From Turnera subulata (Eukaryota; Streptophyta; Magnoliopsida; Malpighiales; Passifloraceae), in contig JAKUCV010001409.1 of the NCBI GenBank assembly GCA_028386065.3, positions 15,587 to 79,586 on the forward strand: 64,000 nucleotides of DNA, given 5' to 3'. The position numbers and the translations under genes were made by a program. The notes beneath the pieces were generated by a model. It made no database searches and had not been told where the DNA came from. It saw only the letters and a program-made list of their open reading frames with translations. Shown piece after piece: positions 47,959 through 61,200 of the stretch; within the stretch, counting starts at the first letter, position 1; every line of letters begins with the position of its first letter.

Positions 47959-50900
47959 GTTTTCTTTTGCCCAAAAAAAAGGAAAACCCTCTCTTTCTCT
48001 GTATCTCTAGCTCTTTGTATCTTTTTGAGTCTTCTACTCAATTTTCTACCTCTGTGGAATATTTTGCACGACTACACTGCATCATTTCCTCTCTCCTTTC
48101 CATCAACGTCCTTTAGTCTCTCTCCCTCTCGCTCTCTCAGTTGGAAAACGCAAGAAAAACTGAGACGACAAGAATTACCGCGAGTCTATACTTTACTGAT
48201 CCGTATCTTCCTTTCTTTTGGCTTTCTGGTTTTGCTCTTGACTTCTTTTTATGGCAGGACAAAAACAGACAAACATATAGCACAGACACAATTCTACTCC
48301 TTCCTCTGTACTATAAACTTCCCGTACAGAGCCAGAGCAAAGCCACTGAAGTGAAGAGGAGGAGGAGCCAAGACAGGAAAAGTGGAGAATGAGAGTGGAA
48401 AAAGTGAGAGAACATGCAATGAAAAAGGGATGCAGAGGGAGAGGTCAGATAGGTAGGTGTCTGCTGTGTTTGAAATGAAACAAGTGGTAAGTAGATTTAA
48501 TGAGGACTTTTTGAAAGAAGGCCACGTTCACATTTTGAATTTAATGCAGGATTGGGATTGGGATATAGATAAATAAATTAAAAATTTGAAGAATGTACAG
48601 TTCATTTCAGACCCAGAAAGATGAAAATACAGTTCAAGCAAAAAGAAAGTGAAGATAATGCTAGCTGGTTTATTTATAGTGGTAATACGGAAACAACGTT
48701 TGCATTCATTAGTCCATGATGGCATTTTGACCATAGAAGAAATAAAGAGTAGTGTTTAGAATTGTAGGTCCTGCATTTGTAGAAGTGTTACAAAAACACC
48801 ATAATCACTCGTTATTTGATATGTTTGTCCAAAGAAGTTTTATTTATCTATATACGCATAGCATTCCTTTTTGATATTTTCATACTTGTGGCAAACTTAA
48901 ATGCTATAATGGAGAGTTGATGTCTGGATGATGCTGGTGGGCTCGCACATGAGGTCAGTGAAATGGGTGAGATGGGTAAGTTGAAGGACCTTGAAAGCAA
49001 AACAATTAAAATAGGAGGACCGATGAGGCCATGAACAAAATCACCATTTTTTTTTTTTAGAAAATGAACAAAATCACTATGTGATGATATGTATGTGCAC
49101 ATTGGAATGAGAATTTGAGAACCATTATTTTCTTCACTTATTCTTTTCCCAAATTCTTTTCTTTACTTTGAACTGCACATGGGAACCGAGGTCTTCAAGA
49201 CATTAATGTATTTTAGAAAAGCTATGCCATTGTAATGGACATGATGGACGGGAGGAAATAATTTAATAGTGACATTTCAAAAAATGATGACATACATATT
49301 GGAAAGTATCTTTTAACATTTCTTTTTGAAATGAGCATCATCTGAAATTATATTTAAACAAACAACACGTAATTGAAAGATTTGTCTTGTACATAATAAT
49401 AATAATAATAATTTTGGCTTGCATATGTTGACACTTAGGAAGAATGAGTAGATAACCTTCAAATTTTAAAGGTTTGTTTAATTGTTAGAGGTTTTGCTGC
49501 ATATGAACAATCATTCCGTTGGATTCTCAATTTCTCATTATAAATTGCAACTTGAGGCTCCTGTTTTAATTAAACTATAATTAAGTTGCAACTTTATAAA
49601 TTAATCACTGCCACAATCATCGATTCGATTGAGGTTTACCAGTTTTTTCTTTTAAGTTGAAAATTCGAGCCCTATTAAACTATCTTTCTTACTGAGTAAT
49701 CTTTAAAAATTACACTATAAAATTGTGAAAAACAGTCATCAAAAGCTACTTCTAGTCAATCAAAGCACTACAAAAATTAGAAGCGGCTCCTGGTTGCTCA
49801 TAAATAACTTTAGTTTTTGTTTTGGTAAGGATAAATAACTTTAGTTTGAAAAGGGTTTAAGGTCAAGGAGTTGGAAACCTAACTTTGGTATACACAGCTT
49901 CACATCACATTTCCACATGGAAGGCTGACTATTCGCTATGCTTCACTTGAAAAATTGGGTCCATGACCGAGAAAGAGACTATCAAGACAATTTGGACAGT
50001 GGAAGTTTGGTTTTTCTTCACTGTCTAAATCTTTTAAATAGTTACAACTAGCTGGTGAGTGGTGCATAACTGGCTACCTGCATATGAATGATCATGAATA
50101 GTTTTTGGCTTTATGAGACTGATCAGCCTCACATTTATTGGCATTTTTGTTCTTTAGTCCACAATCACCTACTACTTCTTGTTATCAGAATCCTCTTCCA
50201 AGTATGGCTTTTTGCTATAAGCCAAAATTTTCAAGTTAGGCTATATGTTTCTAACCTGGGAACCCAGATGTTTCTATTTTGTATTTTTCTGCTCTTAACC
50301 CAGATGTTTCTATTTTGTATTTTTCTGCTCTTATAATTCATCAAACATCAACGTTTCCTTGGATTCTTCCTGGTAAAAACTATTATAGCTTAATGTCAAG
50401 AAACTAGACCAAGTACCCACCAAATACTAGCATCCAATTCACAAGCAAGACTACCAATGAACTGTGCTTCTAAATTTCTCATTCAATAGAAAATTAGCTG
50501 ACCCTTGTTTACTGGAGAACAGTTCATAGCCAAACTTACTGACAGAAACAATAAAAGAACAAAATTAACTTTGTGGGTCAAAGCTACCATTGACAAAATC
50601 GATCTGATTAGACTTACATAATCTAAATTAGATCCTCAATCATGGTACACCAAAAAGTAGATGCCAACTTTAACTTTGAACAGGAAAGCCATAGTTTACG
50701 TTGCCATTTTTCTTCCCCAATGCTTTACTACCTACCCTCCTGCATTACCTCTTTTTTTTTTTTTTTTTTTGCCGTGCCTGCATTACCTCTTTTACATATA
50801 ATTATTTAGTGGAGAAAAGGAGAAAAATATTACTGGGGCTAGTGGTAAGAAATGAAAAGGAGGGAAGATGACCGAAGATGGTGTCATTTGATTGAAAAGC

Positions 50901-51785
50901 TTTTTGTTTTTCTTTTTTTTTTTCCACCAGAGGTGAAATGAAAAGGACAGGTGGTGCTGTTCCACATCAAAAGGAAATACTAGTAACACTAATGGTAAAG
51001 GAATCAATTGAAATTTCCAAATCTTGAGGCAAATTCATTAATGGCATGAAAAGATGTAAGAAATTTCTTTGTCTGTATTCCTTTGAATTTCAATTCCTTT
51101 CTGGGCAGAAAACAGTGATATGAGAATGATGGGCATTTAATTTTAATTCATCTCTCCATCATGATTTTTCCTTGACGTACTGAGTTGGTGGGATACATTT
51201 ACATTCTTGCTTTTTATTGCTCATTTTTCTTTTGGGGTAGCTAGCTATCCATTACTCAATTTTTCCCCCTCTACTAATTTAGCACATCCCCATCTTTTTA
51301 CCTTTGGAAAAATGCTTTTGTTTACCTTTTAACATTAATACACTTTCTGAAAAGGTTTTTGCTTTTGTCTCCACTAGGTTAAACATGAAATTGAAAAGTC
51401 TCACACTATCCCTTTCCAAAAATATGTATCTTTTCATGTTGATCCTTTTCAGGGATATTCATTTCAAGGGCATATGATGGTGAAATATGGATTGGACATT
51501 TGATAAAAAGAAAAAAGCAAAGATGGATGGACATGGCCATAATTACATGTCAGATAAAAAAAGGCATAAAGCACATGTTTCTGTACTGATCAGGGCCACC
51601 CCAGCGGGCCATAAAGAGCCCAAAAAGAGAGAAATCCAAATTCGAAATGGCTTAATGGTCGTTGGTGACAAATTCTCTCTTACACCCGTATTCCATGACA
51701 AGGAGCCCAATACTTTTAAGAATCCACACTCTCTTCTTCTTCAATTTTTTTTTTCTTAAAAAAAATGGACGATATATTTCGAGAT
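47959..51785. other. LRR kinase leader and long AT-rich spacer
   Basis: Positions 47959-48140 are a CT-rich leader on the plus strand, GA-rich on the gene strand. Beyond that I see no coding sequence to 51.78 kb. An AAT run is at 49396-49415, T-runs at 50751-50770 and 50906-50922, and a perfect 36-base tandem duplication at 50261-50332. Confidence 0.6.
50261..50332. repeat. Perfect 2 x 36-base tandem duplication
   Basis: The unit starting AACCCAGATGTTTCTATTTT occurs at 50261-50296 and again at 50297-50332 without a mismatch. It is probably a recent slippage or repair event in noncoding DNA. Confidence 0.85.
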
Positions 51786-52168
51786 TAGACCATCTCCAGT
51801 GGCAGGCTCTATCGGGAGGCTCTATTATTGCCATGTCAGCGCCACATCAACGCCACATCAGACAGAGCCTTCACTTACATTTAGAGCCTCTAATATCGTC
51901 CAATCATACAGGCTCTATTCGGAGGCTCTATTGAGGACCCATATGTATATTATATTATTAATCTTACAAATATAATTTTTATTATATACAAATTAAATAA
52001 TATAATAATAGAAGAAGTAGATAGAGGCGGGCTCTCCCGGTCTCTATTTTTGGAGACGGTCTCTTCTATTCATAGAGCCTCTCCTTTTCCTCCAGTGGCG
52101 AGACAGACTCTAAATTGCTGATATGGCAAATAGAGCCCTCTCATGAAGCCCACACTGGAGATGGTCTA
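51786..52168. mobile_element. MITE with TAGACCATCTCCAGTG ends
   Basis: About 383 bases bounded by inverted repeats: TTAGACCATCTCCAGTGG on the left and CACTGGAGATGGTCTA on the right. Inside are further repeats of AGAGCC/GGCTCTAT in both orientations. There is no coding capacity. The flanking TA on each side may be the target duplication; the superfamily (Harbinger- or Mariner-like) cannot be fixed from this. Similar ends are frequent in plant MITEs. Confidence 0.7.
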
Positions 52169-53013
52169 GTGATTCCATAGAACTACTAAAAATTAATGCA
52201 ATAAAAAAGTAATTAATACAATCATCCCGGAGGAGACTACAGATAAAAATATTGGAGGATCCTCCATGTATAAAACAAGTAAATTACAGAAATTGACTTA
52301 AGCAATTGCATTGAACAAAGGCTTTCTCACATCTAAAATAACTTGATCACTAAAAAGAAAGATCAACAGTCTATTATAATTCCATAATTCATATACATAA
52401 TTCTCCTATGACCAATCTAATTCTCAATCCCAAATCCTTTCTCTTCTAAACTACGGAGACTAATTTCAATAACAAAATTATTTAGAGAAACAAATAGTCT
52501 GCGGTTCGTCCCTACCTAATTACATTACATTCCAGAAATGGTAACAACTTTTGTAATTCTTGAGGTCTATAAGAGAAATTGGTGGCCATAATAAGTACGA
52601 GAATGAACTTGAGAATTTTGGCGGGGGCGTTAATTACTCTGGGCTGGAGTTCAAATTTTCAAAATGCTTTTCAGTCTATAAAAAAATTTTCCTTTTTGAG
52701 AAACAAATTTAAAAAATTAAGACAAGAGTGGGCCCCACTTACTGCACCTCCACTAATTCCCCCAAATCCAATTCCCAACACAAAATACTTGATTGCAAGT
52801 TCGCCACTGGCCTATACAGTTATACTCCCATCCTCCCAGTCGTACGGCACCGTTTCCACAAAATCCATTCCCTAAAACGACACCGCCTCCCGTTTCCGCC
52901 TCATAAAATCAAACAAACTACTGCCATTTTCCCAAAAACAGAGAGAACACAAAAAGAAGAAAAAAGAGAGAAACACAGAACCAAAAAATCACGACCCGAA
53001 TCCGAGACCGAAA
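52169..53013. other. Upstream region of the CML13/14 gene
   Basis: AT-rich to about 52720, then a CA-rich, purine-poor stretch (52740-52920) typical of a plant leader, and a run of AGAGAA repeats just before the ATG. No gene is seen. Confidence 0.5.
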
Positions 53014-53457
53014 ATGGGCAAGGATCTGAGCGACGACCAGGTGTCCTCGATGAAGGAGGCGTTCACGCTCTTCGACACCGACGGCGACGGCAAGATCGCC
53101 CCGTCGGAGCTGGGGATCCTGATGCGATCCCTCGGGGGGAACCCCACCCAGGCCCAGCTCAAGTCCATCGTCGCCGAGGAGAAGCTCACGGCGCCGTTCG
53201 ACTTCCCCCGGTTCCTCGACCTGATGGCCAAGCACATGAAGGCGGAGCCGTTCGACCGGCAGCTCCGCGACGCGTTCAAGGTGCTCGACAAGGACTCCAC
53301 CGGGTACGTCGCGGTGGCGGATCTGCGGCACATCCTCACCAACATCGGGGAGAAGCTGGAGACCGCCGAGTTCGACGAGTGGATCCGGGAAGTCGAGGTC
53401 GGGTCGGACGGGAAGATCAAGTACGAGGACTTCATTGCTAGGATGGTCGCTAAGTGA
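53014..53457 (+). CDS. CML14: Calmodulin-like protein CML13/CML14
   Basis: A single exon encodes 147 residues, the standard length of the CML13/14 pair. EF-hand 1 is canonical ([12 protein letters not shown], about residues 22-33). The second hand lacks its acidic ligands, and the third ([12 protein letters not shown]) and fourth ([11 protein letters not shown]) are degenerate, as in the family. The C-terminus [10 protein letters not shown] is conserved. Such proteins bind IQ motifs of myosins and other targets. The coding sequence has G or C at nearly every third codon position, in sharp contrast to all neighbours. I cannot separate CML13 from CML14 by eye. Confidence 0.95.
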   Translation: MGKDLSDDQVSSMKEAFTLFDTDGDGKIAPSELGILMRSLGGNPTQAQLKSIVAEEKLTAPFDFPRFLDLMAKHMKAEPFDRQLRDAFKVLDKDSTGYVAVADLRHILTNIGEKLETAEFDEWIREVEVGSDGKIKYEDFIARMVAK

Positions 53458-55448
53458 TATGATTAGCCCCCCTTCTCCTGGATTTTTAAGGTTCAAGAGC
53501 TTGTGGCTGTTTTTTTTTTCTTTTTTAATTTCTGTGTTTTGTGTTTTTTTTTTGGGCTTTTGGTTTTGGGAATTTAGGGCTTGTTTGGGTGGTGGTGTTG
53601 GTCGGTGGATGTTTGTTTGTTGTTTTTTTTTTTTCTAATTTGTTGGAGTAACGTTAAGTCTTCTCGTTAATTTTTCTCTTTGGATTTAAATGTATTATGT
53701 GGATGTCTTTGTTGAATCTATGGGTTCTCTGGAGCTGACTGTTCCTTTTCCTTTTCCCGTGTAATTTTCTGGGAAAAGGATTTTATGTTGGCTTATTTAT
53801 CGGTTGTAAAAGCTAGTGGTAATGAGGAATATTGATCTTGTTTTTATTTTTCACATGATTTGTTCTTTTCATTTCTGGCTAGATTTGTTGTGGCGATTTT
53901 GCGATTAGAAGATGCAAGTTTTTAACAATTGGGAACCTGTATGCAGTTTTCCAAATTCAATGACTTTTGTTATTTTTGTGTAGGCACTGACATAAAATTC
54001 TTCCAGAGGTTAACATTTCTGGTAAACTTTTCGAGTAGCTGTCAATTTAATTTGCATACTTTGCAATTGTAGTACTCGAAGAGATTGTTTGAGACTGACT
54101 GGGTGATGTTTAAGTTTGGTTTCTCTCTTTGTCCTGGCGTTTGTGCTGGCCTGAGATGAGGCTTTGATGTGAAGTGATCATAGTTTGAGGATTGTAGATT
54201 ATATGCAAAGCTTGGCCATTATTCATGTTAATTAGACTGGAACAATGCATTCAATTTAGCTACACTCAACCTAGACTTACAAAAAGGGTTTCCCAAAAGT
54301 GTTTTGATCATTTGTACTTTTGATCCGTCTGGAACCTTCGTCAAATGAGTATGTATGCCTTTATGCTTGCCAAGATCTGCTACATTTCCTATTTCGTCAA
54401 ATCTGGGGCGACTTGGTTTGTGCTTTTAGTTAACCCTTATACATTGGTTGGTATTCTGATAATTTGCAAGCAAGTTAGATTCATGTGATACCTCCACTCT
54501 TTTTTTTACTATAACATTCTTCCTGTTGTCACCTTGCCCTACACATCCCAGGATTGAATTTGATTTTGACGAGCATATTGGGCAGTTACCTGGCAAATTG
54601 TGAGAATTTTAGATGCAACACCATTGCCTTTTTTCTTTGTTCGCCTAACATGGAAGAATGATTGACCTTTGGAATATCACTGTACTGTAAAGTTGCTTTG
54701 GTGGTATAGTTTATTCTGTGTTATTTAGCCAAGACTTGTAGCCTGATCAGATTGTGTTGTGTTTTTTCTTTCTGATCTGTAAAGTTTGGAGGGATAGCTC
54801 GTTCGAATGCTGCCTAATAGCTCTGTTTATGGTGTTGGAGATTTGAGTTGTGCGACTTTTGGCATCATCATAGAGTGATCTCAAAGTTGAGAAACAACAT
54901 TTTGTTTGTGGATTTCATGCTCTTCATCTTATTACTGGATTATTTATTTATTTTGAGAGGATTGTATCACTGAATTACTTAGATGAACATTATATGGTAG
55001 AGATAGTTGAACTGTAGTAATTTTTTCTGTTTAACTATTATTATAACCGGATGAAACGATTCAAAGAACAAGATGTCGAAGAACAGAGACAGATGAATCC
55101 CAACATGGATTTCAAATATGTTACTGCTTAGCAGAACAGCCATAACACTGCAAATTCTTACAAGTTTGTAGAAAAACAACCTAGGCCTAAAAATACGAAA
55201 CCAAAAATGAACTAGGGTGTGAAATGTAAAAGGCGAAACATTAGACCATACAAACAAACTGAAATCCCAGATGAGTAGAACAGTAAAGCTATGATAGCCA
55301 GACAAAGATATACACAGAGAGACGCGAGGAGGAGGGGAAATACAGTGTAGTAGCCCAACATGGCTTTTTATGCTACTGGGCTTCCTAAAATTACCCACCC
55401 CTCGATTTTGGGATCAACGATGCTAATGAAGCAGGCCCGTATCCCGTC
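53458..55448. other. CML 3'-UTR and spacer
   Basis: The CML trailer is rich in T-runs (53508-53640). No convincing gene follows. Antisense open frames near 55000-55400 have no domain or codon bias. Confidence 0.6.
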
Positions 55449-55577
55449 AGGCCCAAGCAGCAAACTTTAACACCACCAGGTCCACAACACACACTTTCCC
55501 TCTTTCCCACGTGCGAATCCTTTCGTCGAGTTTAACACCCACCAATATAAAAACCTCACTACCCCGATTAGGGTTTT
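55377..55577 (+). promoter_or_regulatory. RPS13 promoter: site II boxes, TATA and telo-box
   Basis: TGGGCT at 55377-55382 and GGCCCA at 55450-55455 are site II elements. TATAAAAAC lies at about 55546-55554. ATTAGGGTTTT at 55567-55577 is a telo-box. This set is characteristic of plant ribosomal-protein promoters and lies 80-280 bases before the ATG. Confidence 0.65.
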
Positions 55578-55659
55578 CTTCCTGTGCTTCAATCCTCACC
55601 TCCGCCGAGCAGCCAAAACCCCAAACCGCCACCGTCCACCCCCTCACTACGCCGTAGCC

Positions 55660-56917
<1,258 letters not shown>

Positions 56918-57250
56918 AGAAGACATGAAGACTCCGGGATGCCCTCAAGGTTTAGGGGTGGGTGGCATGTTTTGTTTCTAAGTGAGTTAGGCGCAATGTG
57001 TTTTGGGAATATTCAAGGAACTCTATTTTGTTAGTTGCTATCATTCTCACCAGAGTCGCTGTTATGTGTTACTTTCTTTACATCTATAAATTTTGCTCAA
57101 TGATTCATAACGACATCCTCCCATGAATTATTTGAACGAGTCTTCTAGTTTTAACGAGGAGTAGTTTGATTAGCTTTAGAAGTAATGGCTTTCTTTTTAT
57201 GGATTCGTTGACAAAAAGAATATCTAAGGTGCCAACTGCCAAGTGCTATA
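56918..57250. other. RPS13 3' flank
   Basis: Noncoding; contains the RPS13 trailer. Nothing else is recognised before the LINE insertion. Confidence 0.6.
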
Positions 57251-57467
57251 GCTTATCTCCTTTTTTTTTTTTTTTTTGTAAGGCTGAGGGCAGCCATAGA
57301 AATTTCATTAATGATAAACCGAAGTACACTCCTCTCCCAAAAGGTGCCAAATACGCATAGGAGGGATGGTAGACCAAGTAGTACATGAGTTACACATATT
57401 AGCCATTTCATTTGCTACCCTATTAGCAGTTCTTGGAGATAGGGTAGCAAATGAAATGGCTTATCTC
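57251..57467 (-). mobile_element. 5'-truncated LINE with terminal inversion
   Basis: Target duplication GCTTATCTC at 57251-57259 and 57459-57467. The element's poly(A) appears as a T-run at 57261-57277. On the minus strand the text reads a LINE C-terminal RNase H tail (RVANEMANMCNS) and a 3'-UTR. The last bases on the 5' side are an inverted copy: 57399-57420 (GCCATTTCATTTGCTACCC) and 57439-57460 form a near-perfect 22-base inverted repeat. This is the pattern expected from twin priming during target-primed reverse transcription. Confidence 0.75.
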
Positions 57468-58290
57468 TTCAGAGATACTCTAGGAGAGGAAGCTGAAATA
57501 AATGCATGCGGAGGGTTACTTTGATGTTGAACAGGGATGTAGCTTTACCTTAAATTTCAGGAGCCCTAAAACAGAAATGGAACTGTATCTACTTCCATTT
57601 GGTTTTTTCACTCGTTGACTACGGCTCAAGTAATCGATGCACAGCGATTCTTAGTGATATGGGTATCTGATAAAACTTGTAAAACGGGGAGTGATTTGCA
57701 CCCACAAAAAAAACTGTAGTTTCAATTTTAAATCTCACACTAGTCCTCACACTATATGGGACTTTTGAGGCAAGGCGTTCATTATTTTATCCTTGGTCCA
57801 TAACCTACTCTCTTCGATGAGTCCTGGCTTCCATTACCAACTCTCATTAAGCTATAGCAGCGTGTTTATGATCCTCAAGTTTAAAGTAATGAATCAAACT
57901 TATATCATACTGAAAAATGGGTAAACTCGAGTCGAAGTTTGATATTGTTCCAACTATTTTTTTAGGACTGAAGCTTAAATTGCTACGCTCAATCTTGTTT
58001 ACTGCCCATCCTCAAGCGTGACAAGCTCATTCTCTTCCTTCAGCATACTTGTTTACACCCGCTATGCCCAACGGAGGTTGTTGCAAGGATTTTTAAGAGA
58101 AATTGGCTAAGGTCACAGTTCCATCTGAATTAGCCAGGAATTGCGAAAGAATTCAGTCGGTCTAATCTTGAATCATGACAAACGTCTAGAAATGCTTAAT
58201 GTACAACATCAAATGGAAATTTGATCCTCACCCCAAAACATTGGTTTAATCTCCGTGCAAACTAAGAAGGCAGCTGTGCAAGTGTCTACT
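57468..58290. other. Spacer between LINE and maspardin-like gene
   Basis: No gene or clear repeat is seen. It probably includes the 3'-UTR of the minus-strand maspardin-like gene next to 58290. Confidence 0.5.
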
Positions 58291-61200
58291 TTACAACAAG
58301 TGTTCAAGTCTCTGAGAGCAGTTTGGAGTATTGTACAACGTTCCCAAGTAAGAGGGTAGTACGAAACGAAGAAATAGCTCTGAAGTAAACCAGGAAAGGA
58401 GTTCAGTGGCTAGAACTACTTGTTTCTCCAATGATATGCAAGGATGTACTACTTTATCCTGAGCAGCAAGGCAAATCTCTGCATCATTCAGATGAAGGTA
58501 GTCCAAACCATGAGATCCTGAGCTTTCTGGAGCTTGAGACTGATTTTCACCAGATTCTGAGCTTTCTGGAGCTTGAGGAGACTGATTTTCACCGGAGGGG
58601 CTTTCAAAGCTTCCCTGGTCATCCTTTCTGTGTTGATTGTCTGGATCTTTCTCTTCTTTCTTTTCTGTGCTTGTCCCACCGGTGCCATCCTTTGAGATGC
58701 CAGGAACCAGGTCTGGTCGTGGTTCAACCCCAACTCGTCGCAGATGTAGCTATAGGAGATAGTAGTGTTAGTAGACAAACCATCAAAAAACAATGGGCGG
58801 ATGTGACTAGTTTAGTAACCTGAAGATGTAAGTTGACTTCATCTGGGCGTGAAAGAAAGGGGAAGTCGCCTCCCGTCTTCAAATAAGCTCGCCTTGCTTC
58901 AGGATATCTTTCACTTAAATGATCTTTGAGTTGTTGAGGAACCGCACAGTAGTCATTTGTCTTCAAAGATGAAGTGGCATTTCAAAGAAAAAATTAGCAA
59001 TTAGCAACTTTTTCCAACATGCATCACCAATATCAAGAAAAAGAATGCAGAGTTATAGCGAGATCATAAGCATAGACAACTCCATGACTTCCTATAGCCG
59101 CATGTCTTAGTTCAAAATGGCAGACATAAGTTTTTGTCTCATTGACTGTCATCAACCTCTCATTGAACAGCTGTGAACCTGCTTTTCTTCTCCTACAAGG
59201 TCTTGTTAGAAAAGCCTATTAAACCTCAAATTAGCAAGATTATCAGAAAGCTGAGTCAAACAAGTATGTTCCATTTCTCGATTGACCAGCTTCTTAAGTT
59301 GACTTTCATCTCTAACAAATGCCAGCATATGCATACTGGACAGTTAAATCCTGGACTTCAGTCATATCCAACTGCAATGGAACAGCATTTTGTACTCTCA
59401 TTTTTTTAAAAACAAGATCAAGAAGAATATAAATTACTGTTCACGATTTTACTCCACTGTTAATATTTGTCACCTCCGGGAAATTCATGTTTACCTTCTC
59501 ATTTTCCATGAAGTAAATTGCAGATTGACAGAGGAGCTAACCTCCAGTGAAATTATAGTTGGGATAACAAAAAGGTCTTATTGAGCCTTACCGAAAACCA
59601 GAATGATAAGAAACCAACGCAAATCTCATATTTATATAGAAAAGTTGAAACTGGGTCTTATTTTTCTGTACAAAGCAATAGCTAGAGAAAAGATATTCTC
59701 AATCAATAAAAGTTCAACAAGTTTCACAGGACTTACATCCATTATGGTGATAGATGAATCTGACAGTAGAAGAGATCCAACTGAAGCAGCATCGACGTTC
59801 AAAGTCAGCCTGGAAGCCAAATCTTCTCTTGAAATTGTTTCGACCTGAATTGACAATAACATGAGAGAAAGGAAACCAAACAAGTTCTTCCCAGTTGCCA
59901 ATGAGGATAAGCGCTCTAATCAAATATTTGACAAGAAAGGACCTGCTTCCCTTAGCTATGTAGAAACACAGGGCCATAAAAATGGCAAATTGAAGGACAG
60001 CAGTAAAACATTAAGAATGATTGCATGATCCAGCTAGACTACAAACATTCATACATACAAAGGGAAGACACACTACATGTCAATATGGCTTAAAACATGA
60101 GGAAAAAGTATTATGAGCTTCTTTTGAGAAACTAGATATGCTTAGTCATGCTGTAAGCCCCACTTCACAGGGAGGTATCTTAAAATTTGAATATTTTTAT
60201 TTTCACTAGCAACATTCAACTTTGAAAGCTAATAGTTTTACGGCATATACTTGTCTAATGCGGAACCTTTGAGCAACTTAACACCAAAATGGCGGCTAAC
60301 ATGCTTCAACACATAATAGGTATGCAAGACTCAGGCCTAACTCATGGATTATCCAAATGTTGGAGACGCGTACTGACTGCAAGACAAACCTTAGTCATGC
60401 TTCACAACACTGCCATGACTATTAATTGAAGTTACAAAAGGAGAACACAAAGAGCCGAGCAATTTTATCCTAGAGTCTCGTACTAGTGGAATTAGGATAG
60501 TAGTCCCCAAACTCTCTTTGAAACCAGGAGAGAGGAGATTTTCAGACTATTACCTGAGAAACAACAAAATCCACTGAATCTGCAATAAATGGCTCATGAG
60601 GACCATCACGGATTCCAGTTAAGACATATCTTTTCAGCAAAAAGGATGGGGTCCAACCAACACTAGAAAACAATTTGGAAAGTCAATTAGTCAACGCTTA
60701 CACATAAACTAAAAAGTGCATAATTCAAAAAAAAAAAGAAAAAAATTATGGCATAAGACCTAAATGAGATTTAAACATACAGAAGTCGCACACAGCAACT
60801 TTCATTCAAAAAAATGAAAACAAATCAAACAGAGACTCTTTGCCCTGGTCTGCTTTACCCAGCAGTTGAAATTTTCTGATGGCATGAGTTGCCAGGCAAT
60901 GCACATAAGAAGCAAACAGATCTAGTGACTTCTGCAAAACCACGGAGTGCATGTGGTGAAAGTAAGGCAAGACTAATTATTATGTGTGTCATTTTCCCTT
61001 CCACTTGGAATGTTTTTGAATTGATTCCCAACTATTTCTTTCAACCTCGGTGAATTATGGAACAATACTTCTCTGTCACATCCACTTGAATGTGGTCAAT
61101 CTTTCCCATTGTACACAACTTGTGATTTGCTCTAGGTTGAATCTTCTAAAATGAAAAAGAGTCACCATCTAGTCTCTAAATACCAGTAGAAATTAATGAA

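Noticed and set aside
49396..49415. AAT run and other short runs as possible CRISPR-like array
   Set aside because: Simple microsatellite; no spacers and wrong kind of genome.
50088..50336. 82-residue plus-strand frame with repeated C-terminus
   Set aside because: The repeat is only the noncoding 36-base tandem duplication; no protein signature.
52728..53441. 237-residue frame and antisense frames over the CML gene
   Set aside because: Shadows of the GC-rich CML13/14 coding sequence; the real frame is unambiguous from EF-hand motifs.
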